From Amyelois transitella (lineage: Eukaryota > Arthropoda > Insecta > Lepidoptera > Pyralidae): DNA of 64,000 bases. The position numbers and the translations under genes are program-made. Shown one piece after another: positions 1-12,000 of this stretch. The stretch is taken from assembly GCF_032362555.1 (NCBI RefSeq), contig NC_083525.1, forward strand, positions 8,975,501 through 9,039,500, given 5' to 3'. A model generated the notes under the pieces. The model saw only the letters and a list, made by a program, of their open reading frames with translations, had not been told where the DNA came from and searched no databases. The stretch's first letter is position 1, and the number at the start of each line of letters is the position of its first letter.

Positions 1-528
1 TTAAAATATTAAACAAACATAAAATTAATTCATTATAAAATATAGTATCTTTGGGTAGGTAGGATCTCTTAACACAAGTCACAAGCTCAATTCAAGGCTG
101 ACTCAAGCTGTGCAATCTGTCCCGTATTTATACCTTTATTTATTTATAAATTAATTTTCCATGGTAAGAAAGATCTTCTCCCAGACAGATGAGCCATTTC
201 GCTTTCATTAAAATAATATGTTACCTACTACACCACGCGTTATGCAATATGCGCGTTGCACATTGGTGCATGACATGACCTTTACAAAACTGTCTACCTA
301 CCTGTTCAAGTGCATCCTTTCTTCGCTACATATAAGTATAAAATAAATTCACACCCGCCTTCATCTGTTTCTTAGCTTTCGTCTTATACACAACAGATTT
401 GAATGCTGTTGAAGTGTTGACACTGTTATATATATTAATAAGGTTTATCAATATACAAGAGACACAGTGTGGGTCCGGGACAGTTTTCTAGTTATTCATA
501 CATTGTTGAATATATAAAAGACGTTTCT
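1..528. other. 5' flank of gene A, no gene seen
   Basis: AT-rich sequence upstream of the first coding exon of gene A. It contains short open frames only and none has recognisable content. The transcription start and any 5' untranslated exon of gene A are presumably here, but I cannot place a TATA box or initiator with confidence. Confidence 0.5.
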
Positions 529-3500
529 ATGACGAAAATGGCGGGGAAGTGGTTGAAATCTCTCGTGGTGGTGCTGGTGATAGCAGCGGCGGCGGCTGAT
601 GTGCCCAGTACGTAACCCTATTTCGTGACACGTGATATATATACTTTGGCTCCTTTCCAGGGACGTAAATTTCAAAGGGTTCATTTCTTGCATGTGTAAA
701 TATAAAATTTTACTCCGTTTACAGTCAGAGGGCAGTTTCTAGTCAAATGACAAGTGAAATATGATAAAACTGAAATATTCCGCTCATTTCACATAACTAA
801 GTACGTAGCAGTAAGAAGATTTAAAAAGAATTATATAACTTTCAGTCAGTAATTAAGTTCATAGGCCAAATGTCTGCTACCCGTGGCTATAGTAGCTAAC
901 TAAGTTTTTATCCGCGTGTTAACTGGTCTAAACTCTGAACTTGATGTTGTAATAGCAGATTTTTTTGGAAAATCAAAGGCTATTTCAATCTTTATGAGCG
1001 GAACAGAAAATTACTTTAACGTTTTTATACCTAATTAGTATACAAGTGCACTGCACTGCATGCACTTTGCACTTTGCATACATATTTTTTATTAATAGGT
1101 ACATATTTGACGAGAATTCTTTTCGTAGTTTCTGATGAGTTGTTCTACCGCGCGCCGCGACTGTTCCGTATGGATGACTTCGACAAGTGCCAGTTCCAGA
1201 ACGCCACCTTCTGCATGGGCGTCTTCGAGATCACACCCGAGGGTGAGCGAGGCTACAAACTCTACCAGGAGATGATAGTAAGTTTATATTAATAAATCTT
1301 ACAATGTGACAGTTCCAGTGATAAAGACTCTACATGGCCGAGATGGGATTTGAACCTGTGCCTTTCTGCGCATCACGCATTTTAACCGGGCACCTTACTG
1401 ATTCGACCACCGACGTTCTAAACAGGTCAATAGTAAAGATTATGTCACTAAAAATAATTCTGTGGCTTTTAAATTTATCGAGTGCGTAATCGATGATAGT
1501 TTTTTGCCAAACTATCTATTCTAGTAAACCCTAAAGAGAGAATTTATATTAGTCACGACACGTATGTCATAAGGGACGTAAATGATGAATTTTATTTGGC
1601 AAAGATTAACAAATAACACAGCGACAGTATAAGTGACATTTTTTATCTAGTTTATTGTTTGCTGGTTGACTGGAAGAGATCCTTTCATGGGAGATGTCCT
1701 CCATTGCAAGTGATTTATTTCTTCTCTAACTATGTACTATTTCTTGTAACTGGGTAAATTTTTGTGCAATAAAGATATTACAAACAAATTAACAAACAAA
1801 CAAAATAATTCCTTAGCCAACTTGTTACTAATTTTACTACGACATTCAATGTATAACCTTATAAGTAATTCATGAACATCTATTTCTGATGTCTTTGTTA
1901 TCCCAAACAGAAAGTGTCCGAGAATGGTTTCCGTCAAAATCGTTCAGTGATTCACCGCGCGTCTTGCCTAGCTCCACGTGATGAAGAACAAGACCTGTCT
2001 GCAGAGCTGAAGGAGGAAGATCCAGTTGTTAAGTTCGAGCGCTGCGTGAATCGTGAACTCAAGAAGTATGAGTGGCACGCTCGTCTGAAGAAACTCCAGT
2101 ACTGCAAGAGCAAACAGAACGCTGGCATTCGTAAAAGGGACTTAACGGATTGGCTCGTCGCGGCTGTAATCGGAATCATTATATTCATGAACGTTATTGG
2201 CACTCTTTACGATTTAAAAAAAGACCCCTGTGTTAAACGTAAGTTTGTTTACATATATACATAAAGTCATTGATGAGTTCCCCTGCAAAAGTTACGGATG
2301 TCAGACGGGAGTCGCTTAGTGTAAAAACCTGACTCACCCAATCCAGGATCCATTGTCAAGTGATTACCCCGGGCTCCTCTCCAGAGTGGTGAAGATGTAA
2401 CAGGGACTAAAGCCATAAAATCACTTCTATACTCGTATATGGTTTCCTGATGGAATTGGAGCTCAAATAGTGATAGGTTGCCAATCCATCGCCTACATGA
2501 AGATTCTCATGTTTATAAGCGTATCCCTTTTACGACATCCATGAGAGTAGATACGAGTACATATGGAACGGTTCTAATCTAAAGTGCCGGAAACCGATGG
2601 TGGCATAAATTACTACATCGTCAAATAATCCCAAAACGTCTCATGAACCGATCGCTCTTGGTTTCAGCCAACAAGTTCCTCATGGCGTGGTCGCTCCGAA
2701 GCAACTGGAGCCGCCTCACTGCCGTGCACAGCGGCGACCAGCGGCTGGACGCGCTCGCCCCCATCCATGGCATCAAGTGAGTAGTCTGGACTTGGATTAC
2801 GTAAAAGCTTTCAAGATAGTTTATTAACACTGCTTGTTTCATATTAGGTAGGTCCTTACATGTGAAATTGGCTTTTCTTATACTGGCACAATTCCAAATT
2901 CGAATTTCTACAGCTATTTATTTGTCATGTCCTATCGTCCATTCATGGGTTTCCTCAGTTTTAAATGGCCTTTCACATTTGCATATCTGGCGCTTCCAAG
3001 TCTGGATTTGATTAATTTCCCTTATCTGGTAGAAGGGACGGTCAGGTAGCTTATTTATTAAAGTAGGTAAGTATATTTCGTTCTTATGTGAACCATCAAA
3101 TCTTTTGATCGATCGATCGTCAATCAAAAGATTTACTTACCAAACACAGTTAAAATTTGACCATCGACTGTTTTTGCAGAGCACACATGATCATTCTGAC
3201 CATCTTCGCCCACGCCACCTTCGCCATGACTATGGTCTACCCGCATGATGAGAGGGAAGTGGATGAAGTGAGTTTAATATATAATAGAAATGTTATAAAG
3301 AGATATAGTTTGTGACTTTGATTATTTGTAAGGGCTAATCTTAAGAAATACATATGTAGTATACATACATTAATGTAATCACGTCTATTCTTTTTTTTTA
3401 TATTATAAATATTATAATTAAATCAAATTAAAACTAAAGCTAAAACTACTTATAAAAAGAAAGAAAAAAGATGACTACAAACTAAAATTTAATTTATAAA

Positions 3501-6500
3501 TTGTACAGTCCCTGCATAGCATCAACATGCGGGAGTGTGTCTAGAAGGCTGGCAGCATTGCCAATTTGAATGGCAATGCTGATTCTCTGAGCCAGATAAT
3601 TTCCAGCCCTCCGGTCACGAGATACCTCAATCAATCGTCTATTCTATATCACTTGTGGGGAAGCCATGCAGAGCCAACAGTCTTGAAAAGATGGAATTGG
3701 AATACTGATACACCCCAAAGTAGTATTTAACTAAAACATGTTGTGGCATTTGCATATTAATCCAAGATTAAAAATTGTTTCTTAAATGGTTGGGTAAAAT
3801 TTGCTAAGTACAACAGCTACTACTCTTTGCAGATAAGTGACTCCATAGCGGGCACCATCGGCTCTAACGGCACGATCTTCGTCCAGACGTTCACCATGGT
3901 CTCCAGCTTTCTGCTGGGCTACATGCTCCTTATCAGCTTCGAGAAGGCGAAAATGTCGCCCAGCATCACACACTGGCCATCCATCGTTTTCAGCAGATAC
4001 ATGCGGTACGATTTTACTGCCTAATACTTATGGTTAGGGTTTAATGTCCTTATCACCTAGGTATAGTTATCCACAGAGCCTATACATGCACGTTAACCCC
4101 AACAACATAGTACATACATACATATGGTCACGTCTATATCCCTTGCGGGGTAGACAGAGCCAACAGTCTTGAAAAGACTGAATGGCCACGTTCAGCTATT
4201 TGGCTTAATGATAGAATTGAGATTCAAATAGTGACAGGTTGCTAGCCTATCGCCTAAAAAGAATCCCAAGTTTGTAAGCCTATCCCTTAGTCGCCTTTTA
4301 CGACATCCATGGGAAAGAGACGGAGTGGTTCTATTCTTTTTTGTATTGGTGCCGGGAACCACACGGTACAAACATAGTAGTGTGAATGTTTATTTTAAAT
4401 CAGAATATCAGCGATACTGGTAAAAATACATTTTTATAACACAACAGAACGGAACGGAATGGTATTATCACTTATTGACGTCACATCACTTCAATCTAAT
4501 TATATTCCACTTCCAAAGCGCATGAGTAGAAGAAGCGGCAGAACAAACTGCACTGCAGCATTTTCAACGGACGTCAATTTACAAATAATAATAATCTCTT
4601 AAATCTAAATCGTGGATGAATGCACATGGACTACATTAAAAAATATGAATTAATGTAAAAGTAATGATTTCAATACGAATATTTCGTCAAATAAATATAG
4701 ATAAAATAAGATATGTACACACTGCAGAAATTATGTTAACACCATGTCAAAAATGTACATACATTTAAGAGGCCATTATGTCAAGCTCGGGCCACACATG
4801 TTGATCATTAATAAAATCCTCCGTGCTGTTTAATTTTACGTATCTACCTGTGATAGTGAGTACCACGTTGTAACTCTTTACAAGTTGTAAGACATTTTTC
4901 ATCAGAAACGCTGTCATCGAAAGGACTGTCCTGCCCTGCTTAATTCCAATCTATCCCACTTGTCCCAAGACAAGGAAGTGAAACGATTTCGTGAGTGTTA
5001 CTAGTCCCATGGGGCTACTGGGACAAAATCGTCTCACTTGTTCCACAACTACTGGGACATCTAGATGAGACTAGTGGGATACATACATACATACATATAC
5101 ATACCTATGGTCACGTCCATATCCCATGCGGGGTAGACAGAGCCAACAGTCTTGAAAAGACTGAATGGCCACGTTCAGCTATTTGGCTTAATGATAGAAT
5201 TGAGATTCAAATAGTGACAGGTTGCTAGCCCATCGCCTAAAAGAAGAATCCCAAGTTTATAAGCCTATCCCTTAGTCGCCTTTTACGACATCCATGGGAA
5301 AGAAACGGAGTGGTCCTATTCTTTTTTGTATTGGTGCCGGGAACCACACGGTGGTTCCCGGCACTAGTGGGATAGATCATTAAATTTTTGTTATGAATAG
5401 TTATCAAATTATTCTTTTGCAGAATGGCTCCATCTCTGCTATTCGTGGTGGGCCTCACCGCCACCTGGATAGCTGGATTCGCGAGCGGCCCCATGTGGTA
5501 CCTGGTCGAGGAGATGGAAAGTGCTTGTCGAAAGAAGTGGTGGTCGCAGCTACTCTTTATCAACAATATTGTGGCGCCGGATGACCGCTGTCTTATTCAA
5601 TCATGGTGAGGAATGAAGGACATAACTCATGACCATTCTCTTCTCTTTCAAGACTATCGTCAATACATTCCGAGATTAGGCAGCTAACAACACAAAGTAA
5701 CTCGCGTAGGACTGTTAAATTCTCTTTTACGAGTGAGTAGATTACTCCTTTGGTGTAAGCTCTACTACGAGTGTATAATGCCTACAAGTTAACCTTAAAC
5801 AAGAGCTTGTCTCATGATGTCAACCTCGTCTTGGCGGGGAAATAAGTATAATAATATTTCAGAATAATTCCTACACACTAGCGAAAGTAAATGCAGACCC
5901 GCTAAAGTTAATATGATAGAACTAGCCTCACTACAACATAGCACATAACAAAACATAGCACGGTAAGATAGCCAAAGAATCTGGTTCCAGGTTCTTCGCG
6001 GTAGAAATGCAGCTGTTCATGGGGGCCGTGATCTTGGCTCTGCTGCTGGCATCAAGACCTCGTCGTGCCCTGCGTGTCATCGGCGCGCTGTACGTGCTCA
6101 CCCTGGGAGTCAACTTTGCTCTCAACCTGTCTTGGAAGATGCAGCCTGTTGTGAAATTCGCTACAACTGAGTTAGTGAATAGATCGATCAATTTATATTT
6201 ATGCTAAGAATGAATATTGTCAGGTAGTGTGAATATAAACGTTGAAAGGAGAAGACCTAGATGATTGTGCCTTAATATCACATAATATCAAGTACCCTGA
6301 AACGATAATTGTATAAAGATAGTGATGAAGGTAAACTATTACATGAAACAAATTTTTTTACAGAGATCATGGCAAGTGCAAATATCAGATGTATCACCCC
6401 ATTTTTTTGAGAAACTATGTTGTATTTTCATTCCAAATTTTCTACAAAATTAAAAGTAACAAAAACATGTACAAAATCTCTTGAAAAATTCTCTTCACAC

Positions 6501-8216
6501 GTCGCAGTAACGTCCGAACTATGGCGGTGGGAGTGGATTCCTACACGTGGATGTTCTCAGCCCCTTGGACCAGCGTTCCATCCAACCTGCATGGGCTTTT
6601 CCTGGCCTTTCTCAAGTACCAGCTCGATAAGACCGGCTTCAAGCCCGACAAGCATAAGGTTAGCATTTATACGAAATGGATCATAAATATAAAATTATAA
6701 ACAGTTAGTAGTAGTAGTAGTAGTAATAGTTTATTTATTTTAGTTAGTGTCTAATATCTTCGAAGTTATATACATTATTTTGAATACAAACCGATGCTCT
6801 TACAGTGAGGGAAAGCATCGTGAGGAAACCTGCAATTTCGATCGATCCAATACTGGATAGGTTTACGTTGTTTTTTGTCAGTGCGTTTCGTGTATAAACT
6901 TGACTCACTCAATATGAGTGTCTGTATGATTCTGCAAGTCAGTGATACATGCGGGTAGAACTCGTTTTATTCGGCTTTATTACTTGAGTATTTTTGTGTT
7001 ACATGGTAACTAGAATATGATGATACTAGTGAAGTATGATTTTTATTAAAAAGTTGATTACCTCTGTCATAGTGGATTACAAAGACAACATACATCGTGT
7101 ACGGCTGCATGATCGCGTGGCTGCTGGGGGGAGACCTGGTGAAGCGCACAGACGATCCATTCTGGCTGGCGGTGTACGCCACGCTGGACAGAAACGTCAC
7201 GAATCTCATGGTCACCTTCCTCGTCTTCGCTTACATCCACGGGCAAGGCGGTCAGTATTTTTTCTCTTTGCTTGTCGCCATAAACGATGCGGGCATGAAA
7301 AAGACAAATTTGATCCCTTGTTGTGTCTTTAAACTGTCGTTTGAGCTTTTCTTCTTGATCAGACAGACAAATTAATAGATAAGATTTATTGACCTGATAT
7401 ATAAAGGAATTAATGTGGAACGATAGGAGGAAAAATGCTAACTGGATTCTCTTAAACAGATCCTCAGAATGGCCAGGTATCATTATTTTATTGACGTCTA
7501 TCTATAATTTATAAATATACATCAAAATCAAAACGAAATGTTTCTGATATGTTCCTACAGGCTTCGTGGTGCCATATCTGAGTTGGGGCGGGTTCCAGAT
7601 CATGAGCCGCGTGGTGTTCCCGGCCATGCTGGTGCACTGGCACGTCAACCTCATGTCGGTCGCTGCCTACCCCGCGCCCGTCCACGTCACCTTCAATACT
7701 GTGGTTAGTTGGATGGACTCAGGTATCCGTTAGGGAACCATATTTATCTTTTAGGTAATTAAGATGACAATTGACAGTGATTGTAAATAAGGTGTTCAAT
7801 AAGGCTGCGTGCATTTCGATGACATTAAATATTCATGTTGGTGACAAACAAACTAAAACCCCTAGTTTTTACCGATGGACCGACAACGAGAATTGACTAG
7901 AATACATAAACGGGAAGGTGAGCAGCGACTTTGACCACTTGACAAGTCAGGTGGTCAAAACGAGAGTCTTAGAAAAAAGTCGGGTCAACCCATTAACGAG
8001 CTTGGGAATGTTGTAGAGTCGATGCGAAAGTAGTACATATGCACATATGAATAGCAAGTAGAACGATACAATTTCATGCATTTTACAAAAACTAGGCGTT
8101 TATCAGTTGTTCTCTTTCAGATGCTGAATTTGATGTCCAGCATAGTGGTGACGACGATGTTCTCTATTCCGCTGCACCTGCTGGTGGAGCTGCCGATGCA
8201 GAGGATGCTGAGCTAG
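529..8216 (+). CDS. nrf-6-like: NRF-6-like membrane acyltransferase, gene A (complete, 12 exons)
   Basis: Coding exons by splice sites and phase: 529-607, 1129-1277, 1911-2238, 2668-2776, 3180-3267, 3833-4005, 5423-5605, 5991-6170, 6508-6658, 7073-7250, 7561-7703, 8121-8216. They total 1857 nt, a 618-residue protein. Residues 1-24 form a signal peptide (MTKMAGKWLKSLVVVLVIAA). Residues 27-155 are the cysteine-rich NRF domain (PRLFRMDDFDKC, then YCK before a membrane helix at about 157-176). From about residue 215 the acyltransferase-3 domain follows with many hydrophobic helices. Family landmarks are His233 in FAHATFAM, SRYMR, the WW..LLFINN block, SWFFAVEMQLF, and SAPW.S. In the family the N-terminal domain faces the lumen or outside and the membrane domain is thought to move acyl groups. 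The substrate is unknown, and lipid or drug uptake roles come from worm genetics. The Arg usual before the first helix is Lys here (HGIK). Gene B is convergent downstream. Exon calls are inferred from GT-AG sites and family similarity, without transcripts. Confidence 0.9.
1329..1421 (-). repeat. tRNA-derived SINE head in intron 2 of gene A
   Basis: Read on the minus strand this stretch has a tRNA-like form: GTGGTCGAATCAGTAAGG resembles a degenerate A box, and AGGTTCAAATCCC about 40 nt later is a good B box, followed by CATCTCGGCCA. No CCA-proximal pairing typical of a working tRNA is evident, so it is best read as a SINE remnant. Confidence 0.55.
2272..2440. repeat. Dispersed repeat (CCTGCAAA...CCCAATCCAGGATC family)
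   Basis: Contains the words CCCCTGCAAAAGTTACGGA, GGAGTCGCTTAGTGTAAA and CCCAATCCAGGATC, then a CTCCTCTCCAGAGTGG block. Recognisable relatives occur near 6780-6930, 33780-33905, 44860-44970, 54240-54350, 54405-54450 (opposite strand), 56190-56275 and 58950-59045. This is a short interspersed family in its own right, distinct from the TATG-tailed SINE. Its ends are not clear. Confidence 0.5.
4113..4370 (-). repeat. TATG-tailed SINE, full length, intron 6 of gene A
   Basis: On the plus strand it runs from (TACA)n through GGTCACGTCTATATCCCTTG to CCGGGAACCACACGG. The sense strand is therefore minus, with a 5' CCGTGTGGTTCCCGG head and a 3' (TATG)n tail. It is bounded by the 9-bp duplication AACATAGTA at 4104-4112 and 4371-4379, the mark of insertion by target-primed reverse transcription. 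Confidence 0.85.
5082..5362 (-). repeat. TATG-tailed SINE, full length, intron 6 of gene A
   Basis: Second antisense copy in the same intron, flanked by the perfect 12-bp duplication ACTAGTGGGATA at 5070-5081 and 5363-5374. Its 5' end carries an extra near-palindrome, CCGGGAACCACACGG followed by TGGTTCCCGGC, probably a snap-back copy of the head made during insertion. Confidence 0.85.
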
Positions 8217-8273
8217 GTCACACTTCCAATGAAGAAGTTAGACAATAATACAAGAGTCATTGAAGATGCTAAA

Positions 8274-8279
8274 AATAAA
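8274..8279 (+). other. Poly(A) signal of gene A
   Basis: AATAAA lies 58 nt past the TAG stop of gene A at a normal distance for a short 3' untranslated region. Transcription of A would end before the hairpin cluster that follows. Confidence 0.6.
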
Positions 8280-8356
8280 TGAGCTTATGTTTGTATCGTG
8301 GTTTCAATATGCATAAATGTTAAATGTACTTATCTACACTAGTTGTTATTGAAGAG

Positions 8357-8402
8357 CGGGATCTCCTAACACAGGTAATTACTTACTTGAAAGGAGATCC
8401 CG
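8357..8402. repeat. 11-bp inverted repeat between genes A and B
   Basis: CGGGATCTCCT at 8357-8367 is matched by its reverse complement AGGAGATCCCG at 8392-8402, with a 24-nt spacer. It is the first of three inverted repeats within 280 bp in the convergent intergenic gap. Confidence 0.75.
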
Positions 8403-8463
8403 GTCACAAATATGCTCATGTAAACCATGGTACAGTAAATAAAGATTTATTTATTATTTATTA

Positions 8464-8518
8464 TTCAATAGCAACGCAAATTAAAGGTGAAATACCTTTA
8501 ATTTGCGTTGCTATTGAA
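8464..8518. repeat. Perfect 25-bp palindrome with 5-nt loop
   Basis: TTCAATAGCAACGCAAATTA and the next five bases (arm 8464-8488) are mirrored exactly by the arm 8494-8518 across the loop GAAAT. Transcribed from either strand it would fold into a long hairpin. It sits between the 3' ends of the convergent genes A and B. Confidence 0.9.
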
Positions 8519-8591
8519 CCTGGTAATCGAGTTGGCAATTGAACCTAAATGGCAAGCAGAATTAACTGTTCCAAAGAATATTTATATTGCC

Positions 8592-8634
8592 AAGTATTAT
8601 AAAAGACAATCCTTTTTTGTTTTTTATAATACTT
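8592..8634. repeat. 13-bp inverted repeat, 17-nt loop
   Basis: AAGTATTATAAAA at 8592-8604 pairs with TTTTATAATACTT at 8622-8634. Third member of the hairpin cluster. Confidence 0.75.
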
Positions 8635-8712
8635 ATTTCTTATGATATTCCTGACAATATCTGTCGATTGATTATAAATATGTGTCGTTATTATTGTCTG
8701 TTGTAACTTATT

Positions 8713-8912
8713 CCTATTAAGTCGTTCGAATTGAAAAATTATTTTTGCGTTGAATAGACCATTCATCGAGGAAGACATCACGCTGCAACTATAAGGAGCA
8801 AAGAAATAATGGAAAATGTGAAAAAAAAACGGGGAAAATTATTCATCCATGAGGGCTTCACTTATGCCCAAAAAATAACTATTCCACACGGACGAAGATG
8901 CGGGCACAGCTG
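8713..8912 (+). mobile_element. Helitron-like non-autonomous element, 5' truncated
   Basis: Shares the internal words TTGAATAGACCATTCATCGA, CACGCTGCAACTATAAGGAG and GGAAAATTATTCATCC with the copies at 10652-10930 and 52868-53125. It ends at GCGGGCACAGCTG. The CTATACTAATATTATAAAG head is missing. Confidence 0.7.
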
Positions 8913-9038
8913 TCATATTTATAGTCAGAGCTCAAGTATAAGAAAAACAGTCACGTCGTGACTTTTGGAATCAGAAATGCGACCGTAACATAAACAATAG
9001 AAAGGTTTAAACCTATGTATTTACAAGATCTGAGAATA

Positions 9039-9044
9039 TTTATT
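9039..9044 (-). other. Possible poly(A) signal overlapping the stop of gene B
   Basis: The last codons read CAG CAA TAA A on the minus strand, so AATAAA spans the stop codon. If used, the 3' untranslated region would be only a few tens of bases. Other signals downstream were not obvious. Confidence 0.35.
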
Positions 9045-12000
9045 GCTGTGACCGCGAAAACAGCGCAGCCGCGAGCCTCTGCGCCGGCAGCTCCACCAGC
9101 AGCGACACCGGCGTCGCCAGCAGGTACGACAGGAACCACGTCGAGATGAAGTCGCAGATCTGGAATTACAATTGAATAAATACTTGCTACTGTTACTCGT
9201 ATCGTTCTCTTGGCGTGTCCCTTGCGCGTGAACTCATGAAAGATTGAATCTTTTACGAGAACATCTTTATCATCGCGATCCTCGAATGGATAAGTCAGGT
9301 CAAGCCAGCGGTTATTCTGATCAAATAACCTAGGTTGTGGCGTCTGGGGACTAAGGAACAATTTGGAATACACTCAGGTGATGATGTTGCTTCTCTATCA
9401 TGATGCGCATTTATTTTAGAAAACAATAAACTTTCTTTTACTCCACCTAAATTATGAAGTGTTGGTGATTTTATCCAGTCTACAGGACGCCTTCTAAAAC
9501 TAATGTTGTTAGTTTCTATATCAATCATACGTACGTACCATCTCTAGCAGCGAGCTGGGTATGGGTAGAGGCTGGGCGGCGACCAGCAGCAGGTTGACGC
9601 TCCAGTGCAGCATGAGGGCTGGCAACGACAGCCTGCTCAGCACCCGCCAGCCGGGCCATGAGAAGAAGTCGCGGACTACACCTGTAAATACATAACTTGT
9701 GTGTTTGTCTGTGAAGTGATTTTTTTTTTTTAGTTTATACATACGAGTTCATATATTCAAGTCCTTATCCCATGGCAGACAGAGCCAACAATCTTTTTTA
9801 GTATATTGTGGTCAACTAATAATTTCACAATAAATGTGCAGTTTTAAATGTAAAAATTGTTAATGTGATGATGCAATGTTCCCCTTGGAAGTTTGTGAAG
9901 TGAGGTAATACTTTTGTGAAGTTAGGCTGATAATTTCTCCTTCCTTGTCTAATGTGTTACAGACTCAGTATTGTGATGAAGTCCAGTATCACAATATCAA
10001 GTGTCTTAAAAGTCCAGTTTTATACATACGTACATATATATAATCACGTCCATATCCCTTTCGGGGTAGTGAAAGCTAAAAGTATTGAAAAGACTGAAAG
10101 GCCACGTTCAGCTCAAGTCGTCCAGTTTCAATTTGAAAAAGTCAATTATTTAGTTTATGAATACAATCTCGATCTGCTACTTGTAATGTATTACATTAAT
10201 AAATGACAGTCGTTGTGGTGTGACGTAAGCAAGTGGAGCGGCAGCACGGATTGTTCTGTCACTTTACGGCATATGCCAGACTAGAGCGGGTGTGTGCACT
10301 GATACAAGTTGTTGTATATTTCAACGAATCTTATTGTACGACAGTACACTACCAACCGTCAAAGTTATTGCACACCCCGAAGACGACCAAAGCTGACAGC
10401 AAGGTCATGACGGGTCGCTCTATGGCCGCGTGTATGGCGACGGTCAAGCGTGAGTCGTGCGGCAGCAGCCAAGCTCCGGAGAACGCCCAGCATAGAGCCA
10501 GGGGGAAGTAGAGGTGGTACAGCCACCGTAGCCACTGGAATGAAACCTCAATATCATATTTCGTTCGGATATAGAAACTAATTTTGTTTCTTCAATGGTA
10601 ATTATTTTTGTGTAATTCATTATATTGAACAAGATATGATTAGTCATTTATCTATACTTATATTATAAAGCTGAAGAGCTTATTTTTTGAACGCGCTAAT
10701 CTCAGGAACTACTGTTTCGAGTTGAAAAATTCTTTTTGCGTTGAATAGACCATTTATCGAGGAAGGCTTTAGGCTATATAAAATCACGCTGCAACTATAA
10801 GGAGCGAAGAAATAATGGAAAATGTGAAAAAACACGGGGAAAATTATTCATCCTTGAGGGCTTCAATGATGCCCAAAATAACTATTCCACGCGGACGAAG
10901 TCGCGGACGAAGTCGCGGGCACAGCTAGTAACATTTATGACGGGAGAGCTGTATGCGACATGCTTTTTTTGTGATGCCAGTCCTTGTGGTATTCCACAAT
11001 GTTGCTCCAGTGTTCATCATAAATGTCTTGTGATATCTAATCGCTTTCGATGTGAAATGGTATACTTGTGTGGCTTCGTGGAAGACGATCATCTCCGAGA
11101 AGTCTATCTCATCTTATCAATCTTCCAATTTGTCTCCTCCGCCACAGTGCTTTCGGACCTGGGATCTGCTGTTTACTGATAAATACATACCCTATAGTCC
11201 TTCGGCTGAACTTTCCGCTCTTGCAGGTTATAATGGACGTGCGCCATGATGAGCCCGATGAGGCAGGCGGGCAGGCTGCCCCACGGAGACGTGTACCACC
11301 ACCAGAAGGATGGTTCGTCGCGAAACATTGTGCGGAGGTTTCTGTCACAACAAAATTAAGTTCTATTCCACTTTCATAAACTTTGCCTTAGCAGCTATTT
11401 TTTCGAAATTAATGATTTAAGATAGTCCTAGATTCTGTTACCTCGTTGCTAGTTATTCATGAACAGACATTTTCTGATACGAACCACGATTTTATACATC
11501 ATGAAAAATCTGCTTGGGAATCTATTCAATATGGAATTTTTAATACAGACATTATAAGATCATAAGTCATAACACAATAGGGAAATTTTATCAAATCTTG
11601 CAACTGTTCATCTATGTTTGCTATCTAAGCAATGTTCTTTGGTCTACTTTCTAAGGTATATATTAGACTACGAACTCTGGTGTCATGATGTACAACATGG
11701 TCTTCCAATGGAACACATAGGCCAGTACCCCGTTGAGCACGCAGGAGGCGAGGAGTAGGACACTGAGGATCGTCACGGCTCGGTGCCGCCAGCGATGGAG
11801 CCCCAGGGTCAGGGCTGCTGCCACCAGGTGCAGCTGCATGTCTACTGCTAAGGACCTGGTGACAAGGAACTGCGCTTGATTTAGAGGAATATAATTTGTT
11901 TTTATAAGTGTTCACTTTCTGTAACCAATACCTGTTTTAAATTGGAAATTAAATCAGATGTCTTGAAAATTTACCCAATACTTTACCTATTATAGCAAAC

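Noticed and set aside
1329-1421. Functional tRNA gene
   Set aside because: A good B box, but the A box is poor and the arms do not close into a cloverleaf; better read as a SINE head.
6364-6420. Possible extra exon of gene A after TTTTTTTACAG
   Set aside because: Joining it adds unrelated residues. Splicing directly from 6170 to 6508 gives a phase match and the family-like peptide FATTDNVRTMAVGVDSYTW.
8324-8542. Small gene after gene A
   Set aside because: The frame is carried through the hairpin arms and has no family match; the palindromes explain it better.
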